DNA of 6,687 bases, from assembly GCA_030606095.1 (NCBI GenBank), contig JAUWHC010000149.1:1-6687 (forward strand), in the 5' to 3' direction. Source of the DNA: Promethearchaeota archaeon. Lineage in GTDB: Archaea > Asgardarchaeota > Lokiarchaeia > Sigyniarchaeales > SOKP01. Below are positions 1-5,366 of the stretch, piece after piece (position 1 is the first letter of the stretch; each line of letters opens with the position of its first letter). The position numbers and the translations under genes were made by a program. Below the pieces are notes generated by a model. That model saw nothing but the letters and a program-made list of their open reading frames with translations. It was not told where the DNA came from and did no database searches.

Positions 1-1028
1 TTAAAAGATAATTTAGGTCCTACGGGAGTATTTAGTTTTATTTCAACTCCCATTTTTTCGATAAATTCAATTTCATAATCTAAAATATAGGCAGGTAAAC
101 GATATCTTGGGATCCCAGATCGTAAAGTCCCTCCTTTATAAATTTCTGCTTCAAACACGGTAGGTTTATAACCTTGTCTCGCTAAAAAATAAGCTGCAGA
201 TAACCCTCCAGGACCAGCACCTATTATAGCTACTTTTTCCTTAAATTGCTTAACTGGTTTAATATTGGATTTTGCTTTGTTGTTTAATTCCCAATCTGCG
301 ATAAATCTCTTTAAAGATCGAATACCAAGAGCTTCATCGATATCTTTACGATTACATTCAAGTGCACAAGGTTCTGTACAAACTCGCGCACATACCATAG
401 GAAAGGGGTTGGTTTCCCTAATTAAATCAATAGCTTCTTGAAATTTACCTTGCGCAATTAATGAGATATAACCTTGAACATCTACTCCTGCGGGACACGC
501 ATTAGAACACGGAGGAATGGAATTCATAAAAGGAAGACACCCCATAAAATAGGCTGTTTCCCCTTTGTCTGTAATTTCTAATTTAGTGTAATCTAAAAAT
601 CCGAGTTTATTATCGATATTAACATTGTTATTTGCCATTAATTGAGGTAAATTTGAATATACTCTATCGTGACGACATTCAAGTTGTTCCGTCTGTAAAA
701 CTTCAGATTCGGAAGTAAGAGTGCGGAGACTTTTAATAATTTCTACAAAATCTACACCAGTATTATCCTTAAACATAGGGCAATACTCCATACATTGCCC
801 ACAAGTTAAGCAGTTCCAAATATTATTGTTTTCTAACGCTTCCTCTAGAGGTAGGAAAGTCAAATCGGTAATCAATTTTCTTGGAAAAAACGTACCTAAA
901 AGACTTGTAGGACATACATTAACGCAACGATTACAATCGTAACAATAATTTGCGTTAGCTATTACTTTATTAATGACTTCACTAGACCTTTCTTTTTTAA
1001 CGTTTTCTATATCTTTAGATTCAGTCAT
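1..1028 (-). CDS. HdrC-like double [4Fe-4S] / GltD-like FAD-NAD(P)H oxidoreductase fusion (partial, C-terminus off window)
   Basis: The frame is open from an ATG at 1028 to the left edge (342 codons seen), so the C-terminus is missing. Residues 29-39 and 73-83 each carry C-x2-C-x2-C-x3-C followed by Pro, the pattern of two [4Fe-4S] clusters in HdrC/GlpC-type domains. Residues 159-166 read AYFMGCLP, resembling the start of a cysteine-rich CCG domain, but the sequence then passes straight into the GltD/NfnB Fe-S motif: C174-x3-C178-P-A-G-V-D, then C213-x3-C217-x3-C221-x3-C225. An FAD-binding Rossmann loop, GAGPGG, lies at 270-275, followed by VFEA (291-294) and GIPRYRLP (305-312). Proteins with this core exchange electrons between NAD(P)H and Fe-S partners. 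The missing part should hold the NAD(P) site and the rest of the FAD fold. There is no strong ribosome site. Pairing with the nearby AOR is plausible but unproven. The domain calls are firm; substrate and partner are unknown. Confidence 0.9.
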   Translation of the reverse strand, partial: MTESKDIENVKKERSSEVINKVIANANYCYDCNRCVNVCPTSLLGTFFPRKLITDLTFLPLEEALENNNIWNCLTCGQCMEYCPMFKDNTGVDFVEIIKSLRTLTSESEVLQTEQLECRHDRVYSNLPQLMANNNVNIDNKLGFLDYTKLEITDKGETAYFMGCLPFMNSIPPCSNACPAGVDVQGYISLIAQGKFQEAIDLIRETNPFPMVCARVCTEPCALECNRKDIDEALGIRSLKRFIADWELNNKAKSNIKPVKQFKEKVAIIGAGPGGLSAAYFLARQGYKPTVFEAEIYKGGTLRSGIPRYRLPAYILDYEIEFIEKMGVEIKLNTPVGPKLSF

Positions 1029-1076
1029 ATTAATTACTTTTCAGTCTTTAATCTTGTTAAATATAATTTACAGAAC

Positions 1077-1091
1077 TTTATATATACTTTT
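1077..1091 (-). promoter_or_regulatory. Putative archaeal TATA box/BRE for the left-edge oxidoreductase
   Basis: Read on the minus strand this is AAAAGTATATATAAA, a good archaeal TATA element preceded by a purine-rich BRE-like stretch. Initiation about 25 bp downstream would fall near 1053-1058, giving a leader of about 25 nt before the ATG at 1028. This suggests the gene has its own promoter and does not depend on readthrough from the epimerase 200 bp upstream. The region is AT-rich, so chance matches are possible. Confidence 0.45.
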
Positions 1092-1170
1092 ATTATAGTA
1101 CAAAAGATATAATATTCACTATAAGAAGTTAAAATATGCTATTTGATATATTTCTTTTTTGTAGAGCTAA

Positions 1171-1186
1171 ATTCTATAAATAGAAT
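1171..1186. repeat. 16-bp palindrome in the 200-bp intergenic gap (1029-1228)
   Basis: ATTCTAT-aa-ATAGAAT is a perfect 7-bp inverted repeat with a 2-bp centre. It lies 43 bp past the epimerase stop and about 80 bp upstream of the TATA-like element of the oxidoreductase. The tiny loop fits a dimeric protein-binding site better than an RNA hairpin. No T-run follows it on the minus strand, so it is not a textbook terminator stem. A short minus-strand T6 run at 1201-1206 could end epimerase transcription. I see no RNA gene or small ORF of note in this gap. Confidence 0.35.
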
Positions 1187-1228
1187 AAAACCATTGTTAG
1201 AAAAAATCTTTCTTTTTATAAAGTTTAA

Positions 1229-2194
1229 TTATGAGGTTAATTTATGTAATCCTTGAGTGAATATTTTTTCATTATACCACGATATCTGAGAGCGAAGCGC
1301 CTCTTCTAGACTGGTATGGGGTTCATAACCTAAAATACGGCGAGCTTTGTTTATATTAGCTTTTGTATGCAGTTGGTCTCCAGGTCGTTTGGGTTTTATA
1401 TCAAAAAGAGCTTTTTTACCCATAATTTTCTCGACAATTGCAATACCCTCTCTGGTTGTAAAATCTTTATCAGAACCGATATTAATTATTTCACCAATAA
1501 CTTTCTCGTACTGGTTAAAAACCAAAATAAACCCGGCAATAACATCGGAAATGGCGGTATAACTACGTGAGTGGTCCAGGCTTCCCTCAAATAAAGGAAA
1601 GGTTTCATCCATAAGAATAGAACGGATAAGTTTCGTATATAATTTTTCTGGTCGCTCACGAGGACCAAGAACTGAGAAAAGTCGTAAAGAACAAGCGGGC
1701 AGTCCCATTTCTCTATGATAACCTAATACTAATTGTTCAGCTGCGAGTTTTGTAACCCCATAATACGAAGTTGGTTTTGGTGCAATATCTTCGTTATCAG
1801 TTGCAAATCTACCGTAGATGGATGAAGTAGCAACATTGATAAAACATTTTAATCCGGAGAGATTTTTTACTGCTTCCAGTAATTTATAAGTAGCATTTAA
1901 GTTATTACGTACGTATTGTTCATAAGGCGTTGTGGCAGATATTCCCGGTTGTGCGGCTAAATGAAAGATAAATTCTGTACCTTCTACAATCTCAGATAGA
2001 TCGTCAATAACTAAATCCAATTCAAAAATTTTTACTCCTTTAGCAATGATTTCCTCTTCATTGAGACGCTTTAATTCTGGAGGGTAGTATGAATCGAAAT
2101 TATCAATTCCGATAACAGTATGTCCCATATCGGACAAAGTTTCTGATAAGTGGGATCCTATAAATCCTGCCGCACCTGTAACAAGAACTTTCAT
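1229..2194 (-). CDS. NAD-dependent epimerase/dehydratase (extended SDR, UDP-sugar 4-epimerase type)
   Basis: This complete 321-residue protein matches the usual length of GalE-like extended SDR enzymes, which interconvert nucleotide sugars in the cytoplasm by transient oxidation at C4 with bound NAD. The N-terminal Rossmann loop is GAAGFIG (7-13), with Asp31 of IDNFDSYY placed to hold the NAD ribose. HLAAQPG (78-84) is the conserved post-beta4 motif. The catalytic set is ATSSIYG (122-128, Ser124/125) and Y145-x3-K149. The C-terminal substrate half includes RPGDQLHTKANINKA (270-284) and ILGYEP (287-292). The IDNFDSYYPPELKR segment recalls UDP-glucuronate 4-epimerases, but sequence alone does not settle substrate. 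The ATG at 2194 is supported by a minus-strand AAAGGAG 8 nt upstream. The gene probably serves surface polysaccharide or glycan synthesis. It has no obvious functional tie to the flanking redox genes. Confidence 0.93.
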   Translation of the reverse strand: MKVLVTGAAGFIGSHLSETLSDMGHTVIGIDNFDSYYPPELKRLNEEEIIAKGVKIFELDLVIDDLSEIVEGTEFIFHLAAQPGISATTPYEQYVRNNLNATYKLLEAVKNLSGLKCFINVATSSIYGRFATDNEDIAPKPTSYYGVTKLAAEQLVLGYHREMGLPACSLRLFSVLGPRERPEKLYTKLIRSILMDETFPLFEGSLDHSRSYTAISDVIAGFILVFNQYEKVIGEIINIGSDKDFTTREGIAIVEKIMGKKALFDIKPKRPGDQLHTKANINKARRILGYEPHTSLEEALRSQISWYNEKIFTQGLHKLTS

Positions 2195-2202
2195 AATTTA
2201 TT

Positions 2203-2209
2203 CTCCTTT
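2203..2209 (-). promoter_or_regulatory. Ribosome binding site of the epimerase gene
   Basis: Minus-strand AAAGGAG lies 8 nt before the ATG at 2194. It is the best Shine-Dalgarno match on the minus strand and fixes the epimerase start. A TATA-like stretch further upstream (minus strand of about 2238-2247) would give a leader long enough to include this site. The nearer TATA-like TTTATATT at 2222-2229 would start transcription too close to it. Confidence 0.6.
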
Positions 2210-2289
2210 AATTATAATTGCAATATAAAGTTAATCTATTTTTATTATTTTTGTTAAATGATTAAAATTCTGGTTCAATTCGATTTCGT

Positions 2290-2311
2290 TTTAAAATTAG
2301 GGAATTTTAAA
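2290..2311. repeat. 22-bp inverted repeat in the divergent intergenic region
   Basis: TTTAAAATT-aggg-AATTTTAAA is a perfect 9-bp inverted repeat around a 4-nt centre, about 96 bp from the epimerase start and 186 bp from the AOR start. The half-site TTAAAATT also occurs at 2262-2269, and a perfect 12-bp palindrome AAAATTAATTTT lies at 2330-2341. It could be an operator between divergent promoters. AT-rich DNA produces such palindromes by chance, so support is modest. Confidence 0.35.
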
Positions 2312-2396
2312 TAAAATAAAAACTAAGTAAAAATTAATTTTAGAAAAAACATTATTTTTAGAGTATTTAACATCAGAGGATTAGTTAATGTAGAAG

Positions 2397-2412
2397 TTGT
2401 TCCTATGAACAA
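2397..2412. repeat. Inverted repeat TTGTTC-ctat-GAACAA upstream of the AOR promoter
   Basis: This is a perfect 6-bp inverted repeat with a 4-bp centre. It holds more G and C than the other palindromes here, so it is less likely to be compositional noise. It ends 20 bp before the first of the two promoter-like repeats at 2433, a suitable place for an activator or repressor of the AOR operon. No bound protein can be named. Confidence 0.35.
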
Positions 2413-2432
2413 TCAACCTAATAAATAGTAGT

Positions 2433-2465
2433 TCTCTATATTAAATATTAACTCTCTATACTAAA
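2433..2465 (+). promoter_or_regulatory. Tandem TATA-like repeat, candidate promoter of the AOR-ferredoxin operon
   Basis: TCTCTATATTAAA (2433-2445) recurs as TCTCTATACTAAA (2453-2465), a direct repeat with one mismatch and an exact 20-bp period, close to two helical turns. Each copy contains a TATA-like core. Starting about 25 bp after the first copy gives a leader of roughly 28 nt that includes the AGTGA ribosome site. Starting after the second copy gives an almost leaderless message. It could be two promoters, or a promoter plus a regulator site of the same sequence. Confidence 0.45.
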
Positions 2466-2486
2466 AAAAATCAAAAAACAATATTT

Positions 2487-2491
2487 AGTGA
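2487..2491 (+). promoter_or_regulatory. GTGA-type ribosome site that decides the AOR start
   Basis: AGTGA matches the 3' part of the archaeal Shine-Dalgarno consensus (GGAGGTGA) and sits 5 nt before the ATG at 2497. The GTG at 2488 inside it could be read as a start three codons earlier, but nothing resembling a ribosome site precedes that GTG. I therefore prefer ATG 2497. Confidence 0.45.
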
Positions 2492-2496
2492 AAAAC

Positions 2497-4419
2497 ATGA
2501 GTAAAGCTAAAGATATTTTTATACCAGAAGATATAAAGGGATATTCTCAAGTAAGAATCGATGTAGATTTAACAAGCGGTAAAATAGGAAAATCAACTTT
2601 ATCTAGAGAATTTTGCCGAGATTGGATTGGTGGCTACGGTTTTGGAGCAAAGGTTCTTTGGGACGAGTTAAAACCAGGTATAGACCCATTAAGCCCAGAT
2701 AATGTGTTTGTTTGGGCTATTGGTCCATTCCCTACTACAATTTTACCAACTAGTTCTAAGTATGGCGTATTTGCTAAATCCCCATTAACGGGAATGTTTG
2801 GCATGGCTATTTCTTCAGGTTCAGTAGGAGCTCAAGCCCGACGTGCTGGTGTTAATATGATAGTATTTAAGGGAAAGGCTTCTGAGCCCGTTTATATGGT
2901 TGTAGACGACGATGACTATTATTTAGAGCCATGTGAGAAAACTTTATGGGGAAAAGGAAATTTTGAAACAGAGGATATATTAAGAGAAGAATTTCAAGAT
3001 CAGAGACTAGCTGTTATGTCAATAGGACCAGCAGGTGAACAATTGAGCAAGCTGGGGTGCATTACAAACGATAGAAACCGACAAGCTGGTCGTACCGGTA
3101 TGGGAGCCGTAATGGGAAGTAAAAACCTCAAAGCAATAGCATTTAGAGGCACTAAAGGAATTAAGGTTGCTCAACCCGCAGAATTTTATAAAATAGCTAA
3201 GAAACTAATAAAAGTTGCTAATGGTCCTGCAACTGCAAAATATCGCGATTTAGGAACCCCAGCAGGAATAACCAGTTATAATAAGTTAGGAATGTTCCCT
3301 ACTAATAATTTTCGTGAAGGTACATGGGAAGAAATAGATAATGGCGCCTTTACAGGAGACACTCTTAATATTGATTGGGTTGTAAAAAAAGTAGCTTGTT
3401 CCCAATGCTCTATTGCGTGCGATCATTTAGCAAGAGTACCAAAAACTCACCCAGAATATCCTAATTTAGTCGCGTCAATAGATGTTGAAATGTGCTATTC
3501 ATTTGGTTCAAATATGGGTAATTCTGATTGGCCAACAGTATTTAAATGCGTTCAATTGTGCGATGATTTAGGCATTGACGCGATCTCAGGCGGGGTAACG
3601 GCAGGTATGGCGGCAGAATTGTTTGAACTAGGGCTTATAACTAAAAAAGATTTAGGTTATGAGTTACCATTCGGTTCAACGGTCAATTTAGTGAGATTCA
3701 CCGAAGAAATGTGTCTTGGAAAAGGATTTGCAGGTGAAATCTTTGGAGATGGCTGTAGACAGGCAGGAATTCGATTAGAAGAAAAGGGAATAAAAAACGC
3801 TGGCTATTACGGAATGCACATAAAAGGCTTAGAAATGCCCGCTTTTGACCTTCATGGTATGACATCCTTTGCGGTTGGAGAAAGCGTATCTATTAGAGGC
3901 GCTTGCCATTTAAGGAATGGAGCGTATGGACTCGATGCTAAAGGAAAGTTCGACAGGTTCGGATACGATAAAGGTCTCGAACGTGGGAAAGCAATAATGG
4001 CAGTTGAAGATGTTTATGGCATAATTGATTCATATATAATTTGTAAATTCACTCGTGGAATTTATGAAAACGATGCAGAAATGGCAAAGGTATACGAACT
4101 TGTTACTGGTATTCCACACACAGAAAAATCAATGCTGACAAGAGGAACTGCAATAGTTACGCTTTCTAAATGTTTCAACATTCGAGAAGGCTGGACACGA
4201 GCAGACGATCATCCTCCCGAAAAATTCTTTAAAGAAGCTCATACAAAAGGACCAGCGAAAGGTGTTACCTTAAAGGAAGATGGATATCAAAAATTATTGA
4301 GCGGATATTACGAAGCTAGAGGCTGGGACACTAAAACTGGAATTCCAACCGACGCAACTCTAAAGAAGTTAGGTTTGGATTTTGTTATTGGGAAATTAAA
4401 GCCAACAGGAGGTAAATAA
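2497..4419 (+). CDS. Tungsten-type aldehyde:ferredoxin oxidoreductase (AOR family)
   Basis: This 640-residue cytoplasmic enzyme is of the family that oxidises aldehydes to carboxylic acids at a tungsten- (or molybdenum-) bis-pyranopterin centre and reduces ferredoxin. The N-terminal AOR domain shows GGYGFGAK (45-52) and the cofactor-binding DRNRQAGRTGMGAVMGSKN (192-210). The [4Fe-4S] ligands are C301-x2-C304-x3-C308 plus C516 in IICKF. DLGID (357-361) and RGACH (467-471) are further family motifs. The length is slightly above the roughly 605-620 residues of the classic archaeal enzyme, because of about 15 extra N-terminal residues. The usual PAYDPRG motif reads PAFDLHG here (448-454), so the substrate may differ from that of well-studied members. 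Homologues of this fold also include benzoyl-CoA reductase BamB and sugar oxidoreductases, so substrate remains open. The polyferredoxin gene starts 4 nt after the stop and its ribosome site lies inside this gene's last codons, so the two form one operon. Confidence 0.93.
   Translation: MSKAKDIFIPEDIKGYSQVRIDVDLTSGKIGKSTLSREFCRDWIGGYGFGAKVLWDELKPGIDPLSPDNVFVWAIGPFPTTILPTSSKYGVFAKSPLTGMFGMAISSGSVGAQARRAGVNMIVFKGKASEPVYMVVDDDDYYLEPCEKTLWGKGNFETEDILREEFQDQRLAVMSIGPAGEQLSKLGCITNDRNRQAGRTGMGAVMGSKNLKAIAFRGTKGIKVAQPAEFYKIAKKLIKVANGPATAKYRDLGTPAGITSYNKLGMFPTNNFREGTWEEIDNGAFTGDTLNIDWVVKKVACSQCSIACDHLARVPKTHPEYPNLVASIDVEMCYSFGSNMGNSDWPTVFKCVQLCDDLGIDAISGGVTAGMAAELFELGLITKKDLGYELPFGSTVNLVRFTEEMCLGKGFAGEIFGDGCRQAGIRLEEKGIKNAGYYGMHIKGLEMPAFDLHGMTSFAVGESVSIRGACHLRNGAYGLDAKGKFDRFGYDKGLERGKAIMAVEDVYGIIDSYIICKFTRGIYENDAEMAKVYELVTGIPHTEKSMLTRGTAIVTLSKCFNIREGWTRADDHPPEKFFKEAHTKGPAKGVTLKEDGYQKLLSGYYEARGWDTKTGIPTDATLKKLGLDFVIGKLKPTGGK
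4408..4413 (+). promoter_or_regulatory. Ribosome binding site of the polyferredoxin gene
   Basis: GGAGGT is a near-perfect Shine-Dalgarno sequence. It is embedded in the last codons of the AOR gene, 10 nt before the ATG at 4424, which suggests coupled translation and similar production of both proteins. Confidence 0.75.
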
Positions 4420-4423
4420 AAGA

Positions 4424-4978
4424 ATGTCAACTATTAGAACTAAAAAAAGAGGCGGTGTTGTTCATCAATTCATAGTTGTAGATCCAAATCTCTGCACTGG
4501 CTGTGAAACTTGCGAAAGCGTTTGCTCTTTTGTCCACGACGCCGAATTTAACCCAATTAACACGCGGATCCATAGAGTTAGAATCGAACCCGTATTTAAC
4601 ATTGCTCTTGCCTGCCAGAAATGCGAGGATCCACCGTGCATTCGAAGTTGTCCCGAAAAAGCTTTGGAAAAGGACCCTGAAACGGGCTCTATCATTGTAG
4701 ACGACGACAAGTGCAACGGATGCGGATATTGTTGTAGAGCTTGTGAGTTTGGAGCGATGACAATGCACGTAATAAGCCAAAAAGCGCTTGTTTGCGACCT
4801 TTGCGAAAATATGAAAGACGAATTTGTCGAGGAAGGCGGTAAAAAGGAGCCTCAATGCATTCTAGTTTGCCCCAAAGAAGCCATAAGTTTAAAGAATGTA
4901 GAACAAATTGGCGAAGAGACCCGAATTGACGCTGTAAAACGCTTATTTGGCGATGTTTCGGAATTTAGTAGCAAATAA
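4424..4978 (+). CDS. Four-cluster [4Fe-4S] ferredoxin, electron-transfer subunit partner of AOR
   Basis: This 184-residue protein has 16 cysteines arranged as four [4Fe-4S] sites, like the Fe-S subunits of DmsB/HycB type: C24-x2-C27-x2-C30-x3-C34; C64-x2-C67-x4-C72-x3-C76; C97-x2-C100-x2-C103-x3-C107; C124-x2-C127-x17-C145-x3-C149. In this family clusters form between paired motifs (first with last, second with third). An extra Cys104 sits beside C103. There is no signal peptide or membrane segment, so it should act in the cytoplasm. AOR-family enzymes with a dedicated polyferredoxin include bacterial AorAB and BamBC. By that analogy this protein takes electrons from the AOR cluster and passes them to another carrier. 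A position immediately downstream of AOR with a coupled ribosome site supports the partnership. The final acceptor is not encoded in this operon. The flavoprotein at the left edge is a candidate. Confidence 0.92.
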   Translation: MSTIRTKKRGGVVHQFIVVDPNLCTGCETCESVCSFVHDAEFNPINTRIHRVRIEPVFNIALACQKCEDPPCIRSCPEKALEKDPETGSIIVDDDKCNGCGYCCRACEFGAMTMHVISQKALVCDLCENMKDEFVEEGGKKEPQCILVCPKEAISLKNVEQIGEETRIDAVKRLFGDVSEFSSK

Positions 4979-5017
4979 TTTATTTTTTATCTTATTTTTA
5001 TTCTATTTATTTTTAGT
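4979..5017 (+). terminator. T-tract terminator after the AOR-ferredoxin operon
   Basis: Immediately after the ferredoxin stop there are four runs of five or six T within about 40 bp, separated by one to five bases and with no stable stem. Clustered T-runs on the coding strand are the usual intrinsic terminator in archaea. This separates the operon from vapB downstream. Confidence 0.6.
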
Positions 5018-5056
5018 ATTTCGCTCATTTTCGAATGACTTTTTGAATAGATATTC

Positions 5057-5064
5057 TTATAATA
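5057..5064 (+). promoter_or_regulatory. Putative TATA box of vapBC
   Basis: TTATAATA lies about 50 bp before the vapB ATG. A transcription start about 25 bp further would fall inside the inverted repeat at 5074-5101, so a protein bound there would block initiation. A second TATA-like stretch, TATATATT at 5101-5108, could instead drive a leaderless message from an internal ATG at 5136. Confidence 0.35.
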
Positions 5065-5073
5065 TTTTTTTCC

Positions 5074-5101
5074 TACTCGAAAAACTTAATTATTTCGAGT
5101 A
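5074..5101. repeat. Inverted repeat before vapB, candidate autoregulatory operator
   Basis: TACTCGAAA (5074-5082) and TTTCGAGTA (5093-5101) form a perfect 9-bp inverted repeat with a 10-bp spacer, placing the half-site centres 19 bp apart on the same face of the helix. It ends 13 bp before the vapB ATG. VapBC complexes commonly repress their own promoters through paired palindromic sites, so this is the expected kind of element in the expected place. Binding is inferred. Confidence 0.5.
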
Positions 5102-5114
5102 TATATTTTGCATA

Positions 5115-5366
5115 ATGACCATTCATGCTGATACAATGATACTAAAAATTGGATCAAAAGGAGAAATCTTTCCTCCTAAGGAAATTCGAAAAAGACTTGG
5201 TTTTGAACCAAATCAGCCCATTTTAGTATACATTCATAACGATCAATTAATCGTAAGAAAACTTCATTCTATTGAGGAAATATTGAATTCTCCACCAAAG
5301 ACTAAAATTAGTTATCACGCTTGGAAACAATTTAAAGAGGATTTAGGTGAGGACTATGAAATATGA
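5115..5366 (+). CDS. vapB: VapB-type antitoxin, AbrB/SpoVT-like DNA-binding protein
   Basis: This small 83-residue protein has an AbrB-type swapped-hairpin domain at about residues 8-50: MILKIGSKGEIFPPKEIRKR is the classic opening (compare the family pattern KIxxKGQIxIPKEIRxxLG), followed by GFEPNQPILVYI and QLIVRKL. The C-terminal tail (51-83) should wrap around and inhibit the PIN toxin, while the AbrB dimer binds the operator. The frame is open upstream to 4947, but that extension reads through the T-rich terminator and overlaps the ferredoxin gene, so ATG 5115 is preferred. ATG 5136 is also possible. No Shine-Dalgarno is evident. The stop overlaps the vapC start by 4 nt (ATGA), typical of co-translated toxin-antitoxin pairs. 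GC content is clearly lower than in the metabolic genes, consistent with acquisition by transfer. Confidence 0.85.
   Translation: MTIHADTMILKIGSKGEIFPPKEIRKRLGFEPNQPILVYIHNDQLIVRKLHSIEEILNSPPKTKISYHAWKQFKEDLGEDYEI

Noticed and set aside
721..942. A 73-codon plus-strand open frame near the left edge.
   Set aside because: It is the reverse of the clear double-cluster region of the minus-strand oxidoreductase and has no recognisable content.
2405..2428. Seven-codon mini-ORF (MNNQPNK) upstream of AOR, as a possible leader peptide.
   Set aside because: It lies upstream of the likely transcription start, has no ribosome site, and its codons show no attenuation pattern.
4427..4855. A 142-codon open frame antisense to the ferredoxin gene.
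   Set aside because: It lies fully within a gene with 16 cluster-binding cysteines on the plus strand; the antisense product has no recognisable motif.
4947..5114. Upstream extension of the vapB frame giving a hydrophobic, membrane-like N-terminus.
   Set aside because: It starts inside the ferredoxin gene and translates the T-rich terminator, which yields Phe and Leu by composition. AbrB antitoxins have no such segment, and the good ATG is at 5115.
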